From: Candidatus Kuenenia stuttgartensis
GTDB lineage: Bacteria > Planctomycetota > Planctomycetia > Pirellulales > UBA1268
Assembly (NCBI GenBank): GCA_945891385.1
Contig: CAMDDJ010000015.1
Coordinates: 1-64,000, forward strand
Length of the DNA: 64,000 nt
Reading direction: 5' to 3'
Under the pieces are notes generated by a model. That model was not told where the DNA came from and searched no databases. It saw only the letters and a program-made list of their open reading frames with translations. This document shows positions 1 through 8,109 of the stretch, one piece after another. Positions within the stretch are counted from its first letter, which is position 1; each line of letters opens with the position of its first letter. A program made the position numbers and the translations under genes.

Positions 1-27
1 CGGTGGCCGCCCGCCGGGCGGCCACCG
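1..27 (-). terminator. Perfect hairpin downstream of the DUF1559 gene
   Basis: Bases 1-12 (CGGTGGCCGCCC) pair perfectly with bases 16-27 around a 3-nt loop. The hairpin lies 21 nt past the stop of the minus-strand gene ending at 49. Its position and stability fit a transcription terminator. The sequence beyond it, where a T-run would lie, is outside the window. Confidence 0.55.
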
Positions 28-48
28 GCCGACTGTCTGGAGTCTGCA

Positions 49-1041
49 TCATGGCATCCTCACCGCCTGGCCATCGGCCTTCGCACCGAGCAGTTGGTAG
101 AGCGAGTGATCGATCGCCTCGGGAAAGAAGTGCACCGAGCCGTCGCCCAGCAGGAAGAGCGCGCCGCCGGGGTGGGACGAGCGGAAGCCGAGTTCGTAGT
201 TCCAGTTGCAGGGCCGCTTGCAGGGATTCGCCGCGCCGGGATTGCAGGTGTCGGTGTTGATCGGCACCAACGTGCTGGTCAGCCCCTGGCCGCTGTTCGA
301 TGGCAGCCAGCCCCGATTGTGGTGATTCGAGCACTTTGGCCGCATCTCCCCGAAGAAAATCGTCTTGGAGAGGCCGTCGGTGATCGTCGCGACCTTGAAG
401 GGGATTCCGCGGCGGTTGAATGGCCCTGAGTGCTGCTCGGGCTTGCCGTAGAGCGACGGGGGATACTTAGGAATCTGGTAGGCGTTGAGGGCCATCGCCT
501 CCGGGCAGGAGCAGTTTGGGCTGTCGTAGTGGCCCGTGGGCCCACTGCTCGCGGAGTAGTTCGTCGCCGCCGTCTGCGTGGCGGTGTCGACGAGCGGGCG
601 ATCGTCGCTGGGGCAGATCATGACCGGAATCGACACGCTGCGAATCAGCTGGTTCGTCCCCGGAATTTTCATGTCGTCGACGGCGATCGCGAAGTTGTCG
701 AGATCGACCGCATCGAACAACTGTCCTTGCTCCATCCAGGGAAGCACAAGCAACAGGCCGGAGCCACGCCGGCCGTCGGGGTTGTTGCTCGAATAGAAAG
801 ATCCGTATGGCAGGACATTTTTCTTCGCATTCGTGTAGCCCAACACGCCGAGGCCGATCTGACGGAGGTTGCTCGAGCAGAGCGAGCGGCGGGCCGACTC
901 CCGTGCCGACTGCACCGCCGGGAGCAACAGCCCGATCAGCGTCGCGATGATCGCGATGACGACCAGGAGTTCCACCAAGGTGAACCCGCTTGGAGCGTCT
1001 CCGGCTGGGGCTCTGCTGCCGGTGTGGGGGTGCGTACGCAC
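49..1041 (-). CDS. DUF1559 family pilin-like protein
   Basis: Protein of 330 aa. After a short leader of about 18 residues it has the type IV pilin/pseudopilin methylation motif [20 protein letters not shown], then [14 protein letters not shown]. The C-terminal part carries the family's GDGS motif (LLGDGSVHF). This is the DUF1559 (SBP_bac_10-like) family, which is greatly expanded in planctomycetes; its function is not established, and a surface or pseudopilus role is inferred from the N-terminus. The start is GTG at 1041, chosen because AAGAGGAG sits 8 nt upstream. The gene follows the PEP-CTERM gene by 42 nt on the same strand, so the two are probably co-transcribed. Confidence 0.9.
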   Translation of the reverse strand: MRTHPHTGSRAPAGDAPSGFTLVELLVVIAIIATLIGLLLPAVQSARESARRSLCSSNLRQIGLGVLGYTNAKKNVLPYGSFYSSNNPDGRRGSGLLLVLPWMEQGQLFDAVDLDNFAIAVDDMKIPGTNQLIRSVSIPVMICPSDDRPLVDTATQTAATNYSASSGPTGHYDSPNCSCPEAMALNAYQIPKYPPSLYGKPEQHSGPFNRRGIPFKVATITDGLSKTIFFGEMRPKCSNHHNRGWLPSNSGQGLTSTLVPINTDTCNPGAANPCKRPCNWNYELGFRSSHPGGALFLLGDGSVHFFPEAIDHSLYQLLGAKADGQAVRMP

Positions 1042-1083
1042 GCTCGCGACTCCTCTTGATGAGCAGACCGTTGGTGTGGGCGA

Positions 1084-1830
1084 TTACAGACGGCGACGTC
1101 GCACGAGCGTTCCGCCGGCCAACCCACCGAGGGCCAGGAGCGTGAGGCCACTCGGTTCCGGAACCGACGTGATCGTCAGCGTCGTCGGCCCGGCGAAGGC
1201 GGAGTTCGACCGGAAGAAGAGCGCGTTGGTCGCCTCCACCGTCGTGTTGGGGATCGTGAGCGGCTGATTGTCCAGCAGGAGGGTCGGAGTGCCTTCGGGA
1301 TCGAGAATCAGGTCGGCCGTTCGGGCCACCATGTCGAAATCCAGCCGCACGGTGCGATAGACGTCGCCTGTGAAGGTACCCGTCCCGCTTCGACGAGTGC
1401 CATTGTCGAAGATATAGAAGAGGTCGTTGTTGCCGAAGTCGTAGCCGATTCCAAGCCGCTGGGTCGTTCCCTGCGCCAGGCCCGCCTGCCAGAAACTCGG
1501 TGACCGTGAGGTGATGTCCAGGCGAAGCGACGTGGTGCCGGCAGGGATCGAGTACGAAAAGCCGGCATCATTGGCCCGGGTTACAGAACTGTCCCCCCCG
1601 GTATTGTTTCGGGCGTAGAGGCCGCCGCTGTATGAATTGGACACCCAGAGGTCGTTGGTGTTCGCCCAGCCATCGGCCGACAGAAGCGTGCCGGCGTTGC
1701 CGACGTCGCCTGCAATCGTGTAGGTCGAAACGGCCTGAGCGCCTGCGAGGCCCGGCGCGACCACCGCCAGACCACAGGCAATCCCAACCGCAGCACCGCG
1801 AGAGAGACGCCTCACCACGTTCGCCAGCAT
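1084..1830 (-). CDS. PEP-CTERM sorting domain protein
   Basis: Protein of 248 aa. It has an N-terminal signal peptide (positive MLANVVRRLSRG, then a hydrophobic stretch ending near GLAGA) and a central region rich in Gly, Ser, Thr and Asn that looks beta-sheet-like. The C-terminus has VPEP, a hydrophobic segment and a terminal RRRR cluster, the tripartite PEP-CTERM tail recognised by exosortase systems. The protein is expected to be exported and processed at the envelope. The start at 1830 is preferred over an upstream ATG at 1866 because GGGGAGGA lies just before it. No enzymatic domain was recognised. The downstream neighbour is a DUF1559 gene. Confidence 0.85.
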   Translation of the reverse strand: MLANVVRRLSRGAAVGIACGLAVVAPGLAGAQAVSTYTIAGDVGNAGTLLSADGWANTNDLWVSNSYSGGLYARNNTGGDSSVTRANDAGFSYSIPAGTTSLRLDITSRSPSFWQAGLAQGTTQRLGIGYDFGNNDLFYIFDNGTRRSGTGTFTGDVYRTVRLDFDMVARTADLILDPEGTPTLLLDNQPLTIPNTTVEATNALFFRSNSAFAGPTTLTITSVPEPSGLTLLALGGLAGGTLVRRRRL

Positions 1831-2156
1831 CACCGAGTCCTCCCCTCGAAACGCGGGCCCCTTCAATCAGAAGAAAATCACCCCCGCGGATTCGGGAGAA
1901 GGCAAGCGGCATGCCAAAACTGCTGAAAAAGTCAGCCTGGCCAGTCCTCCCGAGCATGAACGGGCATCGCTGGCCCGCTTTTTCCCGGGCCAGAGACGGC
2001 TTTCCCACCGCGGGAGGGCCGTCGGAGAGTTCGCCGCGACCAGAGCACAGAGCGTGACCCGTTTCACGCCCCTAGGGAAACTCAGTTCCCCAGAATGGTG
2101 AAATTCACCGGATCAGGGGTGTTGTCGGGGCATCGCAAAACGTCATCCCTTGGCCG
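1831..2156. other. Intergenic region with one hairpin
   Basis: This 326-bp gap lies between the glycosidase stop and the start of the PEP-CTERM gene. It holds an 8-bp hairpin (CTGGCCCG at 1970-1977 pairing with CGGGCCAG at 1986-1993) and the ribosome-binding site of the downstream gene. No convincing gene was seen. Confidence 0.5.
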
Positions 2157-4598
2157 TCACGGCTCGTCCAGCGGCTCGCAGAGAGCCCCCAGCGTCGGAG
2201 AGGTGGCCCTGCGCCGGCCGTCCACCCAGACGGTGAGGCCCCGGCCGCGATCGTAGTGCGTGCCGTCGCGGTCCCAGACGATCGTGAGTTCGTGACCGCG
2301 GTAGCGGATGCCCTCGAGGCAGAACCAATCCCATTCGTCCGGCGGCAGGAGCGGGTGGAGTTCGAGCCGGTCGTCCCCGCGGGGAACGAGGCCGACGAGA
2401 CCTGTGATCACCAGGTCGGCGAACGTGGAATGGTTGTACCAGCGGCTGCGGGGATCCGGGCCCTTGAGCCAGGCCCCTGTCGTCTCGTCGAGGTATTCGC
2501 CGATGTACGGCTCGCCATCCCAGCGCTGGCTGCGGGCATACGTGAGCAGCGCCTCGGTGAAGTCGCGGTTGGTCACCGGCACCTCGTGGCCCGCTCGCAG
2601 CACGTTCGCGAGGGCCGTCAGCGTCTGCGAGGTGGCGAAGGGCCACACCGCCCCGTCCCACTCGCAGGTGCCCACGCCATGGGAACGAAACTCGGGATGG
2701 CGGCGCTCGGCCGTGGTCATCCCGAACGGTGCCTTGAATCCGGCCGGGTCCGTGAACTGCAGCCAGGCCGCCTCGTAGCCCAGGCCGGCCGGTGGGAGCG
2801 AGAAGTACCAGGGGATGAATCCGATCGCCTCCCGGACGCCGGCAAACGAGCCGTCCTCGCGAACCACCTCGAAGAAGGTCTGCGCGGGATTCCAGAGCGT
2901 GGTGAGCAGCTGCTGACGGAGCGACTCCCCCTCCGCGTCCAACTGGTCGGCCTCGGCAAAGCGGCCGGCTGTGCGGGCGATTTCCGCCAGGGCCAGAGTG
3001 CTGGCGGCCATGTAGGAGTTGAGCGTGGGCCGGATGTTCTTCGCCGTCCGGCTGCCGCTGATCGATTCCTCCATCGCGTCGCGGACGTCGTATTGCCAGT
3101 AGAGCCCGTCGGGCCGGCGTCGCTCGGCGGCCCAGGCGGCGTGGTCGGCAATCAGTTGGTCGAGACGAGCGGTCACGAATGCCGTGTCACCGGTCACGAG
3201 AGAGCGTTGCCAGAGGGCGTAGGGGAGCCACTGGCTGTATTTGTGAAGCCGAGCCCGTTGCTCTGGAGCCAGCCAGAAATCGACGTAGCCATCGAGGAAC
3301 TGCGGGTCGCGGAGCCAGCGGCCTTCCATCAAGTGGTGCCCGAGGGCGGAACTGACCGGCTCCGGTCGGGTGATGAACTCGGTGAAGACCCAGCGGCCGG
3401 CGGCATCCCGCCGCAGGTGCTTGCGAAACGCCCACCAGCGGAAGTACCAGAGTTCGACGAGGTCGGCATCCGGGCAATCGAACCGCGGACAATGGGTCTC
3501 GAGCCAGGCGGCTGCCTCGGCGTTGGGAACTGCTCCCACGACGTCCTCGGGATCGAGCCGGTTGAAGGCGGCCACATGCTGCTCGATCACGGCGGCTGGA
3601 ATCAGCCGTTCGACCGCGTCGGTTTGGGTCGTCTCGCTGGGAGCGTTCGCCTCGCCCTCCAACTGGATGTCTGCCGCCACCTCCGCCAGCTGCTCATCGG
3701 TCAGCTCGTCGTGCACCGCGATCACGGCTGCCAGCCGCAACGTGCCTCCCGGCTCGAGCACGATCGCGCCCGAATCGCCGCCCGCGTACGTCTTCGTGCC
3801 GAAGTGATTCATCAGGAGCCAGCCGGAGTCCCGGGCATGAAAGAACGGCTGCCGCGGGTTGCCAACGCCATCCATGAAGAGCACGCCGCAGGCTCGACCG
3901 TCGATCGTTCCAGTCGCGTCGCACCAGGCCGCCTGCCGACCGAACACGCCCTTCTCGTTTCGGCCGCCGTGGCTCGCCAGGGTGCGGCCGCCCCATTTCG
4001 GCGCGAGTTCCTTGGCCAGGCGGATGCCGAACCCCATCTCCTGGACGTCGGCGAAGGTCAGCGGCATCGCACCGGCCGTGAGCACCGCCTGCCACTCCAA
4101 GATCCAGACATCCTCGCCGCCCAGGCGTTGCGAGTGGAATGCGAGCGTCGATGCCTCCCGGCAGAGAACGGGCGTGTCGGCTTCGTCCTGCGGGCCGGCG
4201 AGATACTCGCTGACCGCCGTGAACGCGAACCGGCCATGCTTGACGGTCGGCTCTCCCTCGAAGCCCACCCACCGCACGGCGGCCTTGTGCCGCCAGGGAT
4301 CATGTCCCGAGAGATCGCTAAAGCAGAGCATGACACCGGGATGCATCGTGGGGTGGTCGGGCGGGTCGATGCCGTCCCGCGGCGGGCAGGGCCGGGTCAC
4401 GAGGCAGCCGGCCGGAGTATGGAGATCGCGGAGCGCGGGCCTGCCGATCTGCGGGTCGGCGAACACGTAGTCGGCGACGGGCCGGCCCGAGTCGGTCTCG
4501 ATCGTCAGGCGGTCGGGGAGCCGCCGGCCGCGGAAGTCTGCCGCCGCCGGCCCGGCTGCCAGGAGGATTGCCACCACAAGCCAGAAGCAGCGGATCAT
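2157..4598 (-). CDS. DUF6807 (PmoA-like) domain fused to MGH1-like glycoside hydrolase
   Basis: Protein of 813 aa with a signal peptide at residues 1-20. The first half (about residues 30-330) resembles DUF6807, with HPTMHPGVMLCFSDLSGHD and later GGDSGAIVLEPGGTLRL. The second half (about 350-813) is an alpha/alpha-toroid glycosidase of the GH63/trehalase-like (MGH1) kind, with YSQWLPYALWQRSLVTGD, GTCEWDGAVWPFATSQTL and YNHSTFADLVITGLVGL. It probably hydrolyses an oligosaccharide outside the cytoplasm; the substrate is unknown. The start at 4598 overlaps the stop of the upstream lyase-like gene by 4 bp (ATGA), so the two are translationally coupled. Upstream in-frame codons encode an Arg/Pro-rich stretch typical of non-coding shadow and were excluded. 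Confidence 0.78.
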   Translation of the reverse strand: MIRCFWLVVAILLAAGPAAADFRGRRLPDRLTIETDSGRPVADYVFADPQIGRPALRDLHTPAGCLVTRPCPPRDGIDPPDHPTMHPGVMLCFSDLSGHDPWRHKAAVRWVGFEGEPTVKHGRFAFTAVSEYLAGPQDEADTPVLCREASTLAFHSQRLGGEDVWILEWQAVLTAGAMPLTFADVQEMGFGIRLAKELAPKWGGRTLASHGGRNEKGVFGRQAAWCDATGTIDGRACGVLFMDGVGNPRQPFFHARDSGWLLMNHFGTKTYAGGDSGAIVLEPGGTLRLAAVIAVHDELTDEQLAEVAADIQLEGEANAPSETTQTDAVERLIPAAVIEQHVAAFNRLDPEDVVGAVPNAEAAAWLETHCPRFDCPDADLVELWYFRWWAFRKHLRRDAAGRWVFTEFITRPEPVSSALGHHLMEGRWLRDPQFLDGYVDFWLAPEQRARLHKYSQWLPYALWQRSLVTGDTAFVTARLDQLIADHAAWAAERRRPDGLYWQYDVRDAMEESISGSRTAKNIRPTLNSYMAASTLALAEIARTAGRFAEADQLDAEGESLRQQLLTTLWNPAQTFFEVVREDGSFAGVREAIGFIPWYFSLPPAGLGYEAAWLQFTDPAGFKAPFGMTTAERRHPEFRSHGVGTCEWDGAVWPFATSQTLTALANVLRAGHEVPVTNRDFTEALLTYARSQRWDGEPYIGEYLDETTGAWLKGPDPRSRWYNHSTFADLVITGLVGLVPRGDDRLELHPLLPPDEWDWFCLEGIRYRGHELTIVWDRDGTHYDRGRGLTVWVDGRRRATSPTLGALCEPLDEP

Positions 4599-5707
4599 GC
4601 CAGGGCGACCTCGTAGAGTTGCGCGACGCCGCTCTGGTCGCTCGTGAAGACCACTCGGGAGCCATCCGGGGAAAACGACGGGTGAGGATGGGTGTGCTGG
4701 GGGGCGTAGACCTGCACGGGACCGTCGTCGTAGGGGCAGTGATCCACGTTCCAATGGCTACCCGCGTTGCTCGACCGGCTCCCCACGAGCGGGGTGACCG
4801 CCGCATCGGGGCCGCGGGAAGGATCGAAGGTGAACAGCCCACGGTCGGGAAAGGTCGTGTCGGCGACGCAGGAGCGGCCGTCGCGGCGAACCATCGGGTG
4901 CCACGCGGGAAAGCCGGTCACCCGCCGGAGGGTACCGGAGTCGACGTCGATCCCGATCATGCCGTGGGGCCAGATCACGGTCACGATCTCGTTGCGGCCT
5001 CCCACGGCCGCTCGGGGCATCCACGTCTCATGGACCACCCATTCCCGGGCGGCGGTGTCTCGTTGATACGCCAGCCGGTGGTTGCTTCCGTCGCGGCGGA
5101 CGACATGGATGCGGTCGGTGAAGCGACCGGCGAATCGGATCAGCGAGGAGTCATCGGGATGCACCTCGGGGTGGCCGATCGAGTCGTGTTCGCAGACCAC
5201 GGCCATGCTGCCCGACGCCGTGTCGATCGCATGCAGCCGGGCGACCGCGCCGGTCTTCACCGGAACGATCCACCACCGGTCGTCGCGGGAGAGCGAGGTC
5301 GTGCCCATCGCGTCGCCCACCATTCCCGGCGGGATCATCGGGACGTCGCCGAAATCGGCGAGGCACTCCTCGTGGAAGCCCGGGGCGGTCGACACCCGCC
5401 AGCCGCCGCAGCCGGCGGTGAAGTAGACCCATCGGCCGTCGTGCGAGGGATGCACGCTCCACTCGTTGAGGTCGGCGCGATCGGTCAACTGCACGAGCCT
5501 GCCGCTCGAACGCTCCTCGGCGAAGATCGCCGGCCGGCCGCTGCGATGCGAGACGAACACGAGCCATTGCATGGCGTCGTCGTAGGCCGGCAGATAATAG
5601 AAGGGGTGGTGATGGATCGATCGATGCGATGTCACCTGCCGCACCGACCGGCCCGACCCCGGGTCGATCGTCGTCAGCGATTCCGGCGGGTACGAGCGGC
5701 CCTTCAT
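4595..5707 (-). CDS. Oligogalacturonate lyase-like beta-propeller (PL22-type)
   Basis: Protein of 370 aa made of WD/TolB-like blades, for example LVFVSHRSGRPAIFAEERSS, PSHDGRWVYFTAGCGG and PSFSPDGSRVVFTSDQSG. Histidine-rich segments (SIHHHPFYYLPAY, NVDHCPYDDG, QHTHPHPSF) fit the metal-binding pocket of oligogalacturonide lyases (PL22). No signal peptide is seen, so it should be cytoplasmic and act on imported uronides or related sugars. The start ATG at 5707 is preferred over upstream in-frame codons, which fall inside a palindromic element. It is the first gene of a two-gene unit with the DUF6807/glycosidase fusion. The family is fairly clear; the real substrate is inferred. Confidence 0.75.
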   Translation of the reverse strand: MKGRSYPPESLTTIDPGSGRSVRQVTSHRSIHHHPFYYLPAYDDAMQWLVFVSHRSGRPAIFAEERSSGRLVQLTDRADLNEWSVHPSHDGRWVYFTAGCGGWRVSTAPGFHEECLADFGDVPMIPPGMVGDAMGTTSLSRDDRWWIVPVKTGAVARLHAIDTASGSMAVVCEHDSIGHPEVHPDDSSLIRFAGRFTDRIHVVRRDGSNHRLAYQRDTAAREWVVHETWMPRAAVGGRNEIVTVIWPHGMIGIDVDSGTLRRVTGFPAWHPMVRRDGRSCVADTTFPDRGLFTFDPSRGPDAAVTPLVGSRSSNAGSHWNVDHCPYDDGPVQVYAPQHTHPHPSFSPDGSRVVFTSDQSGVAQLYEVALA

Positions 5708-5738
5708 GATGCTTGCGGAAATTGCCTGAGGAGGAGGA

Positions 5739-5863
5739 GTTGCCCGTGCCAATTGAGCGGCGTAGGAAACCGAGCGGAGCCACGACGGCGAAGCGAGGTT
5801 TCCTCCGAGTGAGCGGAGGTCCGGATGACCGCAGCGAACGTCCGGCGAGATGGCACGGGCAAC
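5739..5863. repeat. Cloverleaf-like palindromic intergenic element
   Basis: A perfect 13-bp outer stem (5739-5751 with 5851-5863) encloses two smaller hairpins: AGGAAACC at 5764-5771 with GGTTTCCT at 5797-5804, and CCGGA at 5821-5825 with TCCGG at 5841-5845. GAGCGG recurs at 5755, 5773 and 5811. It fills most of the gap between the aldolase stop and the lyase start. It could be a mobile palindromic repeat, a structured RNA leader or a terminator; nothing in the sequence decides between these. Confidence 0.6.
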
Positions 5864-5892
5864 CCTGCCGCCCCTTCGTAAACCCGCTGGAA

Positions 5893-6927
5893 TCAGACCC
5901 GCACGGGACGCCGGCTGGCGTGCCCGTTGGTGGCAGGCCGCTCGGTCACGCACTCCAGGCCCAGGGCCTCAAGACCCTGGCGAATCCGCGCGAGATCCTC
6001 GCTGGCCAGCGGCCGCACCGGTTTGCGGAAGGTGGGGCTGGGAAATTTGCCCAGCAGCCAGCGGGCGGCCTTCATCCGCTGATGCGCCCCGCAGCCCGGC
6101 TCCCCGAAGGCGTAGACGATCCGCGCCAGCGGCGCCACGAGATCCCCTGCCTTTCGGGCCCGCGGCAGGTCGCCATCGAGGGCTGCATGAACGAGTTCGA
6201 CCATCAACTCCGGCGCGAAGCCGGCGAACCCGATCAGGGCTCCGTCAGCGCCCTCGAGCAGCGTTGGCAGCAGGAATTCGTCGTGGCAGGTGACGATCGA
6301 GACATGGGGTGCCACGGCCTTGAGCTGCTCGTAGTCCCACCGCCACCGAGCCATGTCACGGGTGCCCATCTTCACCATCACGACTTCCGGCAATTTCACC
6401 ATCTCGGTCATCTCGGCGAGCGTGTATCCCGCCTTCGTCCAGGCCGGATATTGGTGGATGATGATCGGCACGCCGGTGGCGGCCACGTCGGCGATGAAGC
6501 CGACGGCTGTTGCGGCGGAGCGGCCGAACCGCAGCCAGTGGTGGGGTGGCATCAGGAGAATCGCGTCGGCCCCGGCCTCGCGGGCGGCGATCGCATGGTC
6601 GACCGCCTCGTGGCTCCCCTCGGCGGAGACCCCGGTGATCGCCTTGACGCTCCGGCCGGTCGCGGCGTTGGCCTCGCGAACCGCCTCGGCCACGATCTCC
6701 ATCACGCGAGCCCGCTCGGCTGGCCGCAGCGACATGATTTCGCCGGTGTGGCCATTGCAGACGACGCCCTCGACCCCCGGGACCATCGCCACGTCGAGGA
6801 TGTAAGAGCGGAGGCCCTCCTCGTCGATCGACTCGTCCTCATGAAACGGGCAGAGGGTCGCGGGGAAGACGCCGCTCCACGGGCGGTCGCGCCAGGCCTG
6901 GGCGGGCTTCGATGAAATGGCAGACAT
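5893..6927 (-). CDS. DHDPS/NAL-family aldolase
   Basis: Protein of 344 aa of the class I aldolase TIM-barrel family (dihydrodipicolinate synthase, N-acetylneuraminate lyase, keto-deoxy sugar acid aldolase). It has NGHTGE at residues 59-64 in place of the usual G-T-T-G-E loop, the probable catalytic Tyr in IHQYP (about residue 160) and the Schiff-base Lys in VVMVKMG (about residue 186). The family cleaves or forms pyruvate-containing aldols. Among sugar-catabolic genes, a 2-keto-3-deoxy sugar acid aldolase is more likely than lysine biosynthesis. The start ATG at 6927 has GGAG 8 nt upstream. The LacI-type regulator stops 25 nt upstream on the same strand. Confidence 0.85.
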   Translation of the reverse strand: MSAISSKPAQAWRDRPWSGVFPATLCPFHEDESIDEEGLRSYILDVAMVPGVEGVVCNGHTGEIMSLRPAERARVMEIVAEAVREANAATGRSVKAITGVSAEGSHEAVDHAIAAREAGADAILLMPPHHWLRFGRSAATAVGFIADVAATGVPIIIHQYPAWTKAGYTLAEMTEMVKLPEVVMVKMGTRDMARWRWDYEQLKAVAPHVSIVTCHDEFLLPTLLEGADGALIGFAGFAPELMVELVHAALDGDLPRARKAGDLVAPLARIVYAFGEPGCGAHQRMKAARWLLGKFPSPTFRKPVRPLASEDLARIRQGLEALGLECVTERPATNGHASRRPVRV

Positions 6928-6952
6928 GCAAAACTCCAGAGTGTGCGGGGAA

Positions 6953-8050
6953 TCACCGCGGCCGAACGGCGGCGGTGGCGGCGTGCGGCGCGAGGGAGGC
7001 CTCGGGAATGAGCGTCGGGGTGACGTTGATGTCGACCGCGACCCCGTCGAACACGCCGGTGATGCGGCGGGTGAGTTGCTCGACGGCCAGCTGGCCCACC
7101 CGACGGAGGTGGGCATCGATCGTTGTGAGCGCGGGCCAGAGCCCCGCGACCAGGCTCCGCTCGTTGTTGCAGGAGACGATCGCGATCTCCTCGCCCGGCT
7201 TGACGCCACAGGATGAGAGCGCGCGATAGAGCAGGGCCGCGATGCTGTCTGCCGGCACGAATACGGCCGTGGGTCTGGGCCGCTCCCGTAGGAGCGCCTC
7301 CACCAGCGGCAGCACGGAAGCCACGTCGACGATCGGCTCCAGGGGAAAATCCCGGGGGCGATTCCGCCGGCTCGTGAAGGATGCAACTGTCGCGCCCAGC
7401 TCGGTCGCCGTCGCCGTGAAGCCCTGCTGCCGCAGGGAGAACATGCCGTGGTCGGCCTTCGGGTTGACGATCGCGAGCCGGGAGTGCCCGTGGGCGACGA
7501 GTGCCTCGGCGGCAAGGCGGCCCATGGCGACGTTGTCGGGGCCCACGGCGTCGCCTTTCATGCCCAAGGGCCGGCCGAGCATCCAGACCAGGGCGTTGGA
7601 CTCGATCACCGACCGGAACTTCGACCCGATGGCGTCGGCGATGTCGCCCTGCAGGGCGGCTTTGGCGAGAATGCCGTCGAACCGCACCCGCCGGAGCGCC
7701 CGCGGCGGCGAGGTGGGATCGGGCACGTTGATAAGCGTGGGATGGGCACCGGCGGCCGCAAGCGCCTCTTCAGCGCCGTGGATCGCCTCCGCGACTGCGG
7801 GTAACCCGGCAAGGGTGCGGTCGATCCCGAGCATCACCAGCGCGATCCGCTTTCCGACGAGCGGGGCCCGCCGCCGCCGCCCGGATCGATCTCGCAGTGG
7901 CTTGTAGGACAGCGACTCGGCCGCTTCTTTGACGCGAGCGATGCACGCCTCGCTGATCTGCGGATGCCCCCGCAGCGCGCGGCTCGCCGTGCCCGGGGAT
8001 ACCCCCGCTCGGGCTGCAACATCCCGAATCGTGACCTCCGTGGATTCCAT
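6953..8050 (-). CDS. LacI-family transcriptional regulator
   Basis: Protein of 365 aa. The N-terminal helix-turn-helix reads VTIRDVAARAGVSPGTASRA (residues 6-25) followed by the hinge helix region. The rest is a periplasmic-binding-protein-like effector domain (FDGILAKAAL, GPDNVAMGRLAAEAL, PTAVFVPADSIAALL). LacI members usually repress sugar-catabolic operons until a sugar or sugar phosphate binds. Its place between the aldolase and the oxidoreductase suggests it controls the 2157-14287 cluster and perhaps the divergent plus-strand set. The start is ATG at 8050; a more distant in-frame ATG at 8113 adds a non-homologous extension. Confidence 0.9.
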   Translation of the reverse strand: MESTEVTIRDVAARAGVSPGTASRALRGHPQISEACIARVKEAAESLSYKPLRDRSGRRRRAPLVGKRIALVMLGIDRTLAGLPAVAEAIHGAEEALAAAGAHPTLINVPDPTSPPRALRRVRFDGILAKAALQGDIADAIGSKFRSVIESNALVWMLGRPLGMKGDAVGPDNVAMGRLAAEALVAHGHSRLAIVNPKADHGMFSLRQQGFTATATELGATVASFTSRRNRPRDFPLEPIVDVASVLPLVEALLRERPRPTAVFVPADSIAALLYRALSSCGVKPGEEIAIVSCNNERSLVAGLWPALTTIDAHLRRVGQLAVEQLTRRITGVFDGVAVDINVTPTLIPEASLAPHAATAAVRPR

Positions 8051-8109
8051 GATTTCGATGCTAGACGGCAGAATTTCCCGATGCAACGATGTGCGCAACA
8101 AAATGCACC

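Noticed and set aside
1867..2067. 66-codon minus-strand frame between the PEP-CTERM gene and the glycosidase gene.
   Set aside because: It starts with GTG without a clear ribosome-binding site, has no motif, and runs into a hairpin region.
2256..4616. Long open frame on the strand opposite the DUF6807-glycosidase gene.
   Set aside because: The translation is Arg/Gly/Pro-rich with no recognisable motif; long antisense frames are expected in GC-rich genes. The minus frame has clear domains.
8079..8102. Possible LacI operator (repeated GCAAC units and GTGCGCAAC upstream of the regulator), with a similar TTGCGCAA palindrome at 20310-20317.
   Set aside because: The shared core is only six bases, symmetry is poor at the first site, and such short GC-rich words are common here. 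It is too weak to annotate as an operator.
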